DNA of 64,000 nucleotides from Hemerocallis citrina. Lineage: Eukaryota; Streptophyta; Magnoliopsida; Asparagales; Asphodelaceae. The stretch covers positions 304,878,822 to 304,942,821 of the forward strand of contig CM030361.1 in NCBI GenBank assembly GCA_017893485.1, read 5' to 3'. Below, in pieces: positions 36,255 to 47,192 of this stretch. How positions within the stretch are numbered: the first letter of the stretch is position 1; each line of letters starts with the position of its first letter. Both the position numbers and the translations under genes were made by a program. Under the pieces are notes generated by a model. The model had not been told where the DNA came from. It ran no database searches and saw only the letters and a program-made list of their open reading frames with translations.

Positions 36255-36500
36255 TGGGAAATGCTCCATTGAAAACGAGTTTGTTTTCACCGGGTTGTAA
36301 AACAGCGATCTGAGCCGTTGGATCACTCTTGATCGTGATTAACGGCTCAGATTTGAGCCGCCCATTACCCATCTCACTTAAGTGGCAGATGGTTAATTTG
36401 GGAATTTCGTCCCAAATAAACTTAGTCAAGAGAGATTTTGTTGGCTGACCTGGTGAAACCCGTCTGACATATCTGGGGTAAATAATATATTTTATACATA
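36255..36500. other. hairpin-bearing sequence next to (AT)n
   Basis: It starts gggaaatgctcc directly after the AT tract. At about 36308-36352 it has an inverted repeat ctgagccgtt...aacggctcag. The gatctgagccgttggatc motif also occurs repeatedly in the Tat element at 45290-46840. Probably a small TE fragment; only one end was found. Confidence 0.4.
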
Positions 36501-36648
36501 CATGCGTATTCAATTATAGGAACACAATTACATACAAGGAAGTAAAGCAACCTATCCATTTCTTGATGAATTCATAAACCACAACTAAACTGCATGGGAA
36601 ACAGATACATATATGCATCAAACAAGCAACAACACCAGTAAACTAATT

Positions 36649-37905
36649 TCAGGCAGTCGGATAGGAAGGTTGCATGGCAATCCCACAAAGCCCTTGCTTT
36701 GCATCGATATCCCTCTCCATCCTAATGTACCCGCTCTCGCCCCACGTCTCGCCCCACGAGTTCTTCACCAACCAATACTTAGTCCCGTCGCTTGTTCCGT
36801 ATCCCACTACGGTCACACCGTGATCCAAAGCAGTACCACATTCCCCTGTGAAGACTCCACCTGCATATAATTGGAAGGGAAAGCCACTGGCTTCAATAGC
36901 AACAGAAACAGGTTGATTCGCAGCTGCCAGGAGGAGAGCTGCCTCATTGTTTGCAGGCACATCCTCGTAGCCTGTTATCTTGGCAGCAGAGTTGGCAGCC
37001 TTTTTAGCATTGCAAGTTCCATCAGCTGCCGTGTAAGGGTAGTTGGCTTCCGTATTGAGGCCTTTGTTCTTGATGATAAATGAGAAAGCACCATCCATTT
37101 CACCACCATTGCATCCTTCGTCTCCACTGCCAACGTCACAGTCTACGACCTCTTGTTCAGAGAGAGAGATGAGCTTGCCGGTGCTGAGCTTGTTGATTCC
37201 TTCAGTTGCAGCGACAGCAGAGAAAGCCCAACAACTTCCTGTTACAGAGACGGAATTTTATAAATCTCGATGTAATCTGAATACAAGTGTAATTTTCCTC
37301 AACCCTTCCTACAACTTTGAAATTTCAGTATCAACACATTTACTATGAAATGAGCGAGTAAATTAATTATGGTGCTCATCAGTTTGAAAAAAAATGTGGA
37401 GATCGTTGGCAGTCAGTATGTATATAAGGAGTTAATTCTATGTAAAATTTCAGTTATTTACTCACCACATTGTCCCTGATTTTTGACAGGAGTGACAGCA
37501 CCCTTTGTCCGCCAGTCCATGCTCGCTGGGGCGGCTGTGAAATTCTCATACTTGAAGCTTCCCATTTCCTGGCAAACTTTGCTTGGATGGCCTATACCCG
37601 TTATAATTTGCCTTGAATTCCTCATTGGTGAGATCGGCAAATTGGTTAGCACCAAGCTTATATTTGTACTTCCCTTCAGCATTAAATGCTTCGATGAACT
37701 CAACATTGGCCTGAAAAATCTTGAACCTGTATTCCATCTCTTTTGAATCCTTGTACACTCGTCCATACTGAGCCATCCATTTCTCATGCCTTTCCTTCAT
37801 AGAAATATCATTCAGATTGCGAGCTGCTGCTGTAGATAAAGAAGCCAGGACACCAAATATCAGTAGGGCTGAAAGTAGGTACTTTTGTGCTGCTGAAGAG
37901 GCCAT
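36649..37905 (-). CDS. papain-family (C1A) cysteine protease, SAG12-like, two exons, frameshifted
   Basis: This is a cysteine endopeptidase of the vacuolar/senescence-associated SAG12 type. Exon 1 (37905-37466) begins [20 protein letters not shown], a signal peptide. It has the inhibitory prodomain with the ERFNIN pattern (ERHEKW...[12 protein letters not shown]) and [11 protein letters not shown], then the mature start ([20 protein letters not shown]). The intron (37465-37239) is GTGAGT...AG. Exon 2 (37238-36649) holds the catalytic Cys (GSCWAFS), CNGG, His ([11 protein letters not shown]) and Asn ([12 protein letters not shown]), ending YPTA. The spliced length is 1030 nt, one base more than a multiple of three: the frame shifts at about 37555-37600, between prodomain and mature enzyme. 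Otherwise it would be about 342 aa, normal for the family. It is either a recent pseudogene or an assembly error. Confidence 0.93.
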
Positions 37906-37968
37906 GGTTAAGCAACAAAGACTGTAATGGAATGCAGTGAAGTGATTTAAACATGAAGGTGGAATTGG

Positions 37969-37976
37969 TTTATATA
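37969..37976 (-). promoter_or_regulatory. TATA box of the cysteine protease gene
   Basis: TATATAAA on the minus strand, about 65 bases before the ATG at 37905, a normal plant spacing with a short 5' UTR. Confidence 0.7.
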
Positions 37977-37999
37977 GAGGTTTCTATAACAACTCTCAG

Positions 38000-38839
38000 T
38001 CACTAATATAGAGAATGAGAGGAACTTGTGCGTGCCGTAAAGTTGGTGCTGATTCATTTGTTTGGATTGTTTCATCAATTTAGTTTAGAGAGTATGGTTT
38101 TTGTTTTCAGAATCTTTAGCATATGCACTCATTGGCTGAGAGAATTGCCTATATTAGTTTATGCATTGGATGCTTTCATTTGTAACTTTTAGAAGAAAAA
38201 AAAATAAAAAAAATACAACAGTGTATTCACGACGAAAAAAAAAAAACATTTGAAGGGGTCAAATTATCGTAGCTACTACGAACTTTTATACCAAGCTCTT
38301 TCCTACCTTTTTACACCCAAATTGATTTCACAATGTTGAAAGTGACGCATTTTTATTTTGGTTTTTTTTTATCAGAGTCGAAAGTGATGCTTGAAATGAA
38401 CTCTGCTCTTCTTCCTCTCCTTGCGACTTCTTGCGCTGCATTCACAGCATTTATGAGGTACATCTTTATTATCCTTATTATGACAATGTTGCTTAATCTG
38501 AAAGAAGATGTGTAAGAGAATGTCTCCATTAGTCATCAACTTTGTTGGAGCATTGAGCCTCCTCTATGGACCAGCCTCTAGAGATCAATTACAAATTACC
38601 AAACTATATTTACACAAGCTAGTGTTTTAAATGCTTTCGGGCTAAATGGGATGTAGCCCTTTGCTTCTTCTAGTTGACTCATCCTACACAATTTTCTTCA
38701 GTTTGATTCAGCAGAGTATTTTTACTGAACTATATATGTTTGGGAGTTTTCAGTGTAACCGAGTTGAAGCGACTGATTACTCTTTGATTTTTATGCTTAC
38801 CAAACTGTGTCCAGTTTTTTTAATTTTTTATGTTACACA
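38000..38839. other. upstream region of the protease gene, no further gene
   Basis: AT-rich intergenic DNA with only short chance open frames. Confidence 0.5.
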
Positions 38840-38985
38840 AAGCCATAGCCACACACGCATACGGCAGCACACACTCTCACAATAATCTCATAATAAAGAG
38901 ATGATGCAAGCGGGGATTGAATCCCCGATCTCTTGCTCACTAGCTAAGAGGGTTACTACTAGACCCTAATGATACTTGTAACTGT
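38840..38985 (-). mobile_element. tRNA-derived SINE (partial)
   Basis: The minus strand reads GGTCTAGTAGTAACCCTC (A-box region) and about 40 bases on GGGGATTCAATCCCCGC (B-box region), then TTGCATCATCTC and AT-rich sequence. The A-box/B-box spacing fits an RNA polymerase III promoter of a plant SINE. Ends and TSD are not resolved. Confidence 0.65.
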
Positions 38986-38989
38986 GTCC

Positions 38990-39995
38990 AGTGTTAATCC
39001 CATATTTGTAGGATTGGGATCCTTTTAGAAACTTAGTTTTAAAATTAGAATGGTTCCTCCCATTTACCATCCTTGTAAAAATCTACTTCTCTCCTTATTT
39101 TGTGCGCTAAATACATAAGGAAAATATTACAATTCACAAGCAAAACTACCAAGTGCAGAAAGGAAAAAAGAAAAAAAGAGAGTAGAAATACGTGCCTGAA
39201 ACAGCTAACTAGGAAGCATTCCAGCAATTGATATCCTTGCAAAAATCCATTAATTTTAAGCACTTTCCAGGTTTCACAGTTTTTGTGATGTACATTAACC
39301 AATTTGAATTGTTTGTTTAATTGCAGATTGATTAATACAGTTTTTGTGACAGAAGGTATCGTTCTGGAAGAGTGATAGTGCATGAAGTATGAAAAGTTCT
39401 AAGTTGATTTGTTAGATTGTGTACTTAATTTCTGTTTAGCTGAAACTGTGTAATAGCTAGTGTTTGTTCTTAATGTTGGATAATATATATGATTGTATCC
39501 TAGTATCACATTTTGGATGATGTACTATAACCAGATTGAATCGTTTAATTGCAGATGAGGATATAAGGAATCGTTCTTGAAGAGTGATGTAGTTAAAGTA
39601 TGAATTTCTGAAACAGGGTTTCCTAGATTGTGCTCATGAACACTTTTTCCAGTTCAGCAGAAAACTGTGCTGTACTCTGGCTGTTGAATTTTTAGATACA
39701 AGCCAATTAGATACAAACTGTGCTGTATTCTGGCTGTTGAAGTTTTGATTGTGCTCATGAACACTTTTTTAACGCATTTAGCTACGGAGTTGTAATGTTC
39801 AAGGAATATCCCAGGCTGCTAAGGTTGCTGAAAATAGACAGATTGCATCGAAGGAAATGAAATGGTTACAAAATTAATGGTGTTCCTGTAATGCAAGCTG
39901 TAGGGTCTAATGTGATCTTGTGGAGTGGAGTGTCATTAAGTGTCAGTTTTAAAACTGATAAATCATCGTATCGCGGTCCTTCTTTAGCTAGGATT
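38990..39995. other. intergenic DNA with small local duplications
   Basis: Diverged repeats are visible: gtttaattgcagat... at 39315 and 39545; ctgtgctgta(t/c)tctggctgttgaa at 39668 and 39719; and gattgtgctcatgaacacttttt at 39628 and 39747. No gene is supportable. Confidence 0.5.
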
Positions 39996-40562
39996 TGTTG
40001 GAGGATCTACGCCACAACTCGTAGTGCTAATAGCGGAAACACACCACAAGCAATAGAAACTCCCATAACTTAAATGAACTAACGACAAGCCACCACAATA
40101 TATGAAAGATCTCACAAGAACACAATCAATATGCAGAGATAACAAATACTTCTTATTCTCCAAGAAATACAAAGATTACAAAAGAAATTACAACTCTCAA
40201 TCTCTCTTTCTCACCTTTGAAACACTCGGCACAATCCCCTCTTGAAGTTGAACAATGATTGTGATCTATTCAGATGACTAAACCCTAGAGTTTACGGCCA
40301 TATATATAGCCCCCAAGTAAACTCTAAAATATAAACACAAATCTTGCAATTGGACCTTTAAACTCGAAAACCCAAAAACAATCAGATCCAAAAAGATAAC
40401 AATAGTGAAGAGAAAAGGAAATTAGGGTTTCTCATTATTGGGGCTGTGAAAAAAACAGTCCAGTTACAAGGGAGAGAGAGAGAGAGAGAGAGAGATAGCT
40501 TTTACGGGTTGAAATAATAAAAGACTACTACCCTTATAACATAATCATAATTACTCTAATAT
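39996..40562 (-). repeat. 3' LTR of copia #4
   Basis: Starts tgttggaggatc and ends ctctaata (one change from the expected ...aaca), 567 bp. The minus strand has CTATATATATGG (about 40302-40313) as TATA region, and a (GA)n run lies at 40470-40496. The five bases before it are ggatt. Confidence 0.8.
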
Positions 40563-40574
40563 CCTCACTCAAAC

Positions 40575-41190
40575 TCATGATGCGGCTGCAATAAGCATCA
40601 AGAGTTTGTTAAGAAGAAAACCAATACGGAAAATAGAATGTGACTTGGTAAAAAAGTCTACAATCTGTATGGAAGAAGGAACAAACGGTAAAGTAATGGT
40701 GCCATTTTTGAGGTGGTGGCGAGTAAAATGACAATCAATTTCGATGTGTTTGGTCCGTTCATGAAACACTGAGTTGTGGGAAATCTGAACAGCACTTTGG
40801 TTGTCATAATACATAGGAGTAGGATGAGAGAGAACAACACCCATATCTGCAAGTAACCAACGTAACCAAATAATCACTTTAGTAGTGGATGCCATTGCAC
40901 CATACTCTGCCTCTGTAGAAGACTGAGAAACAACAGTTTGTTTCTTACTCTTCCAAGAGATAAGAGAATCACCCAAAAAGATACAGAAACCAGTAACATA
41001 CTTGGGATCTCTAGAATCACGCCCGTAAACAGCATCAGAGTGTGCACGCAGCTCCAAGGAAGAAGTGGATGAAAGCAAAAGACTCTGAAAGATGGTCCCT
41101 CGAAGATATCGCAAGATACGAATAACAGCTACCCAATGTACGGTGGTAGGAGAAGCAACAAACTGACTAACAATATGAACAACATATGTC
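40575..41190 (-). pseudogene. copia #4 RNase H (truncated at N side)
   Basis: A 200-codon open minus-strand frame: YVVHIVSQFVASPTTVHW, IRILRYLRGTIF, LRAHSDAVYGRDS, SWKSKKQTVVSQSSTEAEY, MYYDNQSAVQISHN, then [14 protein letters not shown]. All RNase H blocks of copia are present and the frame is nearly intact. The first residues come from the LINE, not the copia. Confidence 0.92.
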
Positions 41191-41191
41191 A
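41181..41191. repeat. left TSD of the LINE
   Basis: aacatatgtca, identical to 61529-61539. It defines the LINE insertion. Confidence 0.93.
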
Positions 41192-43867
41192 TGCCGTCAC
41201 TGATACTGTGTTTCAACTGCGGTGAGTTGGGACACTATCGGACGGAGTGCACCAAAGAAGTTAGATGCCTGAGATGTATGATGTGGGGACATATGTCTTA
41301 CAATTGCACAAACGTCGTTTCCACCAACGATGATGAGGAGAGACGAGTAGTCAGGGGAAAGTCACCTGACAACCCAGCACCGATCAAGTTGGCTAACTGT
41401 CTCACAACTATCAAAAAGGAGGAAGCTTGGCTTCGCCAGTGGTGCGCAATAGCTAGGGTGGCGGCAGGTAGGCCATCGGAGGCCCATGTACTCCAAGTGC
41501 TGAACGCGCGATGGCCAATGAAGGCGGACCGTGACTGGGTTGTCAAGCGCATGTGCCCCCTTCAGTTTCTGATCTCCTTCCCTTCACCGCAAAAGTTGAT
41601 GGAGATCACTGGCCTTACTACGGTGGATTTTGGGCATTTCCGGATAGATTTCAAAGCTTGGACACCAAGCTTCGGTGTCGAGAAGCCTCAAGGGGAGCGA
41701 TACTGGGTGTGGATGCACAATGTACCTTTACACATTTGGAAGAAGGAGGCCTTGCAAGAGATGGTCTCCGACTTCGGCACGGTGGAGGAGATCGACGAGA
41801 AAACCGTGTGTCGATCGCAAATTGTATCGGCAAGAATTCTCATAAGAAGTAAAGACATAGCATTGATGCCAAGATTTGCCAAAGTATTTTCCTATGAGGA
41901 CTCCTACCTTATATGCTTCGTCCTTGACAAAAGCGTAGATAGTGAGACAGCGCCTTCTTCCATCACGCCCCAGATGCCCACTACCTCCCTCAGAGACGGC
42001 CATAGCTACAGAGATGTGGTATCGCCAACTTGGGAGCTCTCAATTGATGGGAGCCAGAAAGTGGAGAGGGCCCATAGAGAGGTCCTCAAGGCGGCAAGAG
42101 AGATGGCAGCACCTCAAGAGGCCAGGGTGGGGGGATCAGAGAGATAGGGATCAGGGCGGGACACCGGAGGTCGACCTCGCAGCCAGACCAGAGGATCCAA
42201 TGGCCATGATGATCAAAACCCAGATCTAGTAAGCCTCACAGCATCAGGGATAGATCAGACAAAGGAAACACAACGGACTACCCAAAACGGCAATCGAAAG
42301 CTGCATGCCAGTGAAGGGGTACAAACAGTGGAGCAGAGAAAGGGGACAGGGACAACAGGCACCCAGAATAGCAAATACCAACTCCGTAACAACATGCAAG
42401 TTTCGGGACAGGATTTGGTGAGAGGCAGTGCAGGCTTGGGGAAGAAGCCAAACGAGAAAGCCCTATCGACCAGAGAGTGGGTAGAGGTGTGGAAAGCACT
42501 AGAAAGTAAAAAAGAAACTGCTTTAGATCTAGGGAGACAGGAGGGAGTGGCCAGAGTGGAAATCTCAATGGGAGGAGAGCAGAGAGCGACCGCTGGCGCT
42601 CAAGGATTAAGGGTGCCCAAATTTGGTAAAGAAGACAAAGAAAAAGAAGCTGCTTTGAAGCTAGGGCGACAAGAACCAGAGATTTCTCTGGGAAAAGTAA
42701 CGACCTCAGAACTGCCCATCCACAGAGGAAAGATCTCAGAAAAGCCCCAGACTGAAGATGAGGGAGTGGGTAACAAAGTTTCACTTTTGAAGATGGGTAA
42801 TTTTAGGGAAGAAGACAACGGCAAGAAGAGAATTGAGAGAAAGGATCTTTCTTCTTTGAAGCTCAAATCGTTTTTCCAACGCTTCGATGATATCGAAGTG
42901 TACATCGGGACTCACAGAGCCTGACGCTACCGCTCACCCCTCCTATCACGAATTGCCAGCTGGCAAGGGGGGTGAGATCACCCCCCACGTTAATCAAAAG
43001 AAAGCTTCGGTTTTCGAATCTTATGGTGTAGTGGATCGCGGAGTTGGGGGTGGTTTGTTAAATGGGTCTAGCGAGAGTGGGCTGTTGGGTGCTCCACTGT
43101 TAAATGCTACTGGGCTCATCGAGGGGCCCATAGCGAGCCCTATTGCCCTTGGAACCAATATTTCTACAATCTCGAATAATCAGACAAATTATCAGACGGA
43201 TAGCGGGCCCATCGAGGGGACCGCTACGGAAAACAACGCAGCTATTATTATTGAGTCAACTATCTGTAGGCCCAATGAGGAGTCCGCAGCGAAAGAGAGT
43301 ATACAATGGGAAGCTCAGCAACCAGATAGTGATGAAGATTTGGAAGGACGCCTGAATCTAGATGAAGAATTCTTTCTCACAGGTGAGGAGTCAGTCGATT
43401 TAGGGTTCATCGCTGACACGCAGATCTCGCCAGAGGTGGTTTTGTCCACAATTCCAGAATCAGCACCTGAAGTTAGTACTGGAGTGTCTCGCAGGTCGGT
43501 AGGGGTCAGAGTACAGCGATCGCCCAAGAGGGCCCATGTGGAATTTTTGGATGATTATCTTGAAGTCGCGGCGGTAGCCAAAGCCGCAAAATTTGACAAT
43601 GGAGGTGCTAAAAGTTTTTTAGCTACTATTTTAAACTTCATGTCAGATGCTGATGTTTTTTTCCTAGCTAAAACATGTGGTTTAGAGGTATATGACACTG
43701 AGCGTAACGCATTACTTCTAAACAAAATTAGGGGTTGGGAAATCGAAAGGGTTAAAACTAGTTATGAAAACACCCTAGGAGATAGTACTGGGTCGACAGA
43801 CAGCCGCGGGGATGGAGCCGACCCCACTCCCATGCCAACGATCACCACTGACACAGTCCCCCAATGA
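41192..43867 (+). pseudogene. LINE ORF1 (CCHC + DUF4283-like), with stop and frameshift
   Basis: ORF1 of plant L1 elements encodes the RNA-binding chaperone of the RNP. Here two CCHC knuckles come first (CFNCGELGHYRTEC, CLRCMMWGHMSYNC). A DUF4283-like domain follows (VVKRMCPLQFLISFPSPQKL ... YWVWMHNVPLHIWKKEALQE), then a long variable acidic tail (EDLEGRLNLDEEFFLTGEES). A TAG stop at 42145 interrupts the first frame, which continues at 42148-42924. A frameshift at about 42887-42924 moves coding to the frame ending TGA at 43867. The N-terminus was lost by 5' truncation. Confidence 0.85.
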
Positions 43868-44079
43868 ATACACTATTCTGGAACGTTAGAGGACTGGGGG
43901 ATAGGGTGAAGAGAGATATGGTAAGGGACGTCATCTGCCAGTCCAAGGCGGATGTGGTATGGTTGCAGGAAACCAAACTCCAGCACGGGCTAAAACTCAA
44001 AAGAATCGGGGGTAACAGAATCAAGGAATGAGTGTTGCGCCCGTCAGCTGGAGCCTCAACAGGGATTGCTATTGGGTTC
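43864..44079 (+). pseudogene. LINE ORF2, endonuclease N-terminus (before gypsy insertion)
   Basis: The ATG at 43864 overlaps the ORF1 stop (ATGA), the arrangement used for termination-reinitiation. It encodes MNTLFWNVRGLGDRVKRDMV and VVWLQETKL, the first APE-type endonuclease motifs. A TGA at 44029 probably replaces a TGG codon. The frame is cut at 44079 and continues at 57836 in register (GIAIGF then NSDILNCI). Confidence 0.9.
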
Positions 44080-44673
44080 TGTTGCCGCTAAATTCGGTGT
44101 GGGGGCAAACAGATGGAATTTGTGGATTCTTGGAAAACTTTGAATAGGAAACCTGTTTACCTGTTCCGCCGGAGTTTGACCGTCGCTCCCACCGTACACC
44201 TGCAAAAAGTGCGAGACACCGGGGTTGTTCCCGGCGACGCACCCTCTGACGCTCAAGTCAGTAATCAGAAATGATTATGAAAGAGCGTAAAACTGGAAAA
44301 AGATTGATTACCTCTTAATGGAGATGGATGGGGGTATTTATAGGCGTCTTTGGGATCAAATTAGGCTTGTAATTCCTGTGTATAGATAAGGAATGTAATC
44401 CCTAATTCCCAGTGAAAGGATAGATATGAATCAGGGCCGTTGATTATGATTAATCAGAAACCCTAATTCTATCCTAGTGGACCGGGTTCGCTGCGGGTTG
44501 AAACCCGCACCCAGTTGAGGTGGACCCGTTCGTGGGTTATTGGATCTTTTGGGGGAGAGATCCAGTACCCGCTTCAGGCCCGATAGTAGGTAAAATTACC
44601 ATTCTACCCCAAGCTTTAAGATTCGTTCTTGATTTGGACGGTTCTGATTTAACCCCGTTTTTTAGCCATATCA
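44080..44673 (-). repeat. 3' LTR of the Tat element
   Basis: 594 bp, TG...CA ends (tgttgccgct ... gccatatca). TATA box CTATAAATA on the minus strand at about 44335-44343. Confidence 0.96.
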
Positions 44674-44690
44674 CGAGCCTCCCACTCCCG
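44674..44690 (-). promoter_or_regulatory. polypurine tract of the Tat element
   Basis: The minus strand reads GGGAGTGGGAGGCTCG immediately before the 3' LTR, the usual primer for plus-strand DNA synthesis. Confidence 0.75.
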
Positions 44691-45100
44691 AAGACTGAGC
44701 TTGATCAGCCTTTGAGGAGTAGTTTTACTGTTTTAATGGCTAGCAGAGTTGTATCAGAGTCCAAATGGAAGGTTTTGAATCTTTGCAGTGGGTAGTATGG
44801 TCATTTTTTGAGTTGGCTGCATTCCAAGTTGATCTGGAGCTCTTCTGGTTATTTGGTGATTTTTATCTACCGTTTCGTAATATTTACTTAATTTTTGCGA
44901 AGTGTCGATTCGTCGTTCGGGGGTCTTAGTAAATGGTCCTAGGCGATAATTATTCACTCGGGGGTTCAAAAATATTTTCCCGATTTTATAATTATTTTCT
45001 AGGATTTTTAACTAATTTTTCCGAATTTTTAATCACTTTTTCGCAATTTTTTAAGTAAATAAAATGATTTTAATAAATAAAATACCGAATTATTGCATGG
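44691..45100. other. AT-rich spacer between 3' LTR and tandem array
   Basis: No coding. The stretch 44960-45070 is very AT-rich with several attttt repeats. Confidence 0.5.
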
Positions 45101-46850
45101 CGCGATCTGAACCGTTGATCTCGAGCGAGAGCGGAATTCTGGAAGATTGGATGGACGGAGTCGCTCGGCAGTATTTTTCTCGCTTCTGTGGGTCGGATGG
45201 GTACTTGCTCGGAATCCGAGCGAAGTGGCTCGGCACTTCCTCCGCGCAAGTGGCTCGGATCGCCAGTCGCTCGGCTCGAAATACCGAGCGACGTGGAGCG
45301 ATCTGAGCCGTTGGATCTTAACGCGAATCTTGAGACTGTCACGGTTCCCAAGAAAACACTATCTTGTCATTTAGTGTACGTGGCACAATCTGGATCGCCC
45401 ATCATCTGAGGTGCGAATTTCGTGATGATCCAACGGTCGGAGACGCTCGGCAGTAATTTTCTTCACTTTCGAGGGTCGGATGGGCACTTGCTCGGAATCC
45501 GAGCGATATAGCTCGGTTTAACCCTCGGGCAAGTGGCTCGGATCGCTTGTCACTCAGTTCGGAACGCCGAGCGACATGGAGCGATCTGAGCCGTCGGATC
45601 TTGGCGCGAATCTCGATGCGGGCTCAGTTTCCAAGAAAACACTATCTTGTCGTGTAGTGGCGCTGGCAAGATCTGAGCCGTCTGATTGAAATTTAGCGTG
45701 AATCTTGAGGAGAAAGTCGTTTTTCTCCATTTCGTAGCTCGGATTGGTACTTGCTCGGAATCCGAGCAATATAGCTCGGTTTTACCCTCGTGCAAGTGGC
45801 TCGGATCGCTAGTCACTCAGTTCGGAACGCCGAGCGACGTGGAGCGATCTGAGCCATCGGATCTTGGGGCGAATCTCGATGCGGGCTCAGTTTCCAAGGA
45901 AACACTATCTTGTCGTGTAGTGGTGTTGGCAAGATCTGAGCCGTCTGATCGAAATCTAGCGCAAATCTTGAGGAGAAAGTTGTTTTTCTCCATTTCGTAG
46001 CTCGGATTGGCACTTGCTCGGGATCCGAGCGATATAGCTCGGATCGACTGTCGCTCGGCTATTGGCTCCGAGGGACGTGGGGCGATCTCAGCCGTTTGAT
46101 GGTGGCACAGATCTCAAGGCAGGCACGGCTCCCAAGAAAACACTATCTTGTCGTTTAGTGATGCTGGCATGATCTGGGCCGTCTGATTGAAATCTTGCAC
46201 GAATCTTAAGGAGAAAGTTGTTTTTCTCCATTTCTTAGCTCGGATTGGCACTTGCTCGGAATCCGAGCGATATAGCTCGGTTTTACCCTCGCGCAAGTGG
46301 CTCGGATCGCTAGTCACTCAGCTCGGAACGCCGAGCGACGTGGAGCGATCTGAGTCGTCGGATCTTGGCGTGAATCTCGATGCGGGCTCAGTTTCCAAGA
46401 AAACACTATCTTGTCATGTAGTGGTGTTGGCAAGATCTGAGCCGTCTGATCGAAATCTAGCGCGAATCTTGAGGAGAAAGTTGTTTTTCTCCATTTCGTA
46501 GCTCAGATTGGCACTTGCTCGGAATCCGAGCGATATAGCTCAGATCGCCTGTCGCTCGGCTATTGGCTCCGAGGGACGTGGGGCGATCTCAGCTGTTTGA
46601 TGGTGGCACAGATCTTGAGGCAGGCACGGCTCCCAAGAAAATACTATCTTGTCATTTAGTGACGCTGGCATGATCTGGGCCGTCTGATCGAAATCTTGTG
46701 CGAATCTTGAGGAGAACGTTGTTTTTCTCCATTTCGTAGCTCGGATTGGCACTTGCTCGGAATCCGAGCGATATAGCTCGGATCGCCTGTCGCTCGGCTA
46801 TTGGCTCCGAGGGACGTGGGGCGATCTCAGCCGTTAGATTTGATGCGCCG
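45101..46850. repeat. satellite-like tandem array, 263/238-bp alternating units (501-bp higher-order period)
   Basis: The landmark actatcttgtc occurs at 45358, 45641, 45904, 46142, 46405 and 46643, so the spacings are 283, 263, 238, 263 and 238. Pairs of units repeat every 501 bp. Each unit contains gctcggaatccgagcgatatagctcgg-like inverted motifs and a gatctgagccgt(c/t)tgat block. The array lies upstream of the antisense gene, possibly in its promoter region. Confidence 0.93.
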
Positions 46851-47192
46851 AGCAGCTTTACTTAGGTTGAAATGTTGCTTCTTTTGCCAATAGTTTTGTC
46901 TCCTCATTACTTAGTCATTTGGGCTTTTGTAACGGTTCAAGGGAGGCCCAAAAGTCACGCCCTCACGTTACAAAGCCCAAGAGACGTCATTTTTACTATA
47001 AGTTTTCAACTCCCCCAACACTTCACCTCATTTCTCACTTTCACTTTCTCACTCTTGATTTTTACTTGCACGCGAAGCCTTTAGCTCTCGAGCGGCGCTG
47101 CTAGCTGTCGCGGCCAGGCATTTTAATCTCCGGTGATCTTTACGGCCGTAATAATCACCTCAAGGTCAGTATCTATCCCCATCTTTATAAAA
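46851..47192 (+). promoter_or_regulatory. presumed promoter and 5' UTR of the antisense gene
   Basis: After the array, a pyrimidine-rich stretch (46990-47070; ctcactttcactttctcactc) precedes the ATG at 47193. A weak TATA-like actataag lies at about 46995-47003. The true start site is not determined. Confidence 0.4.

Larger units (their letters stand above)
39996..41191 (-). mobile_element. Ty1/copia #4, 3' LTR and RNase H
   Basis: The LTR at 39996-40562 is followed (element orientation reversed) by a polypurine tract (complement of cctcactcaaactcatg) and RNase H. Sequence homologous to copia stops at about 41188, where a TGTCACGCC-type repeat once joined and a LINE later inserted. The rest of the element should lie beyond the right edge of the window. 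Confidence 0.88.

Noticed and set aside
38333..38885. Small genes in the protease upstream region
   Set aside because: Short frames without motifs, biased codons or neighbours to support them.
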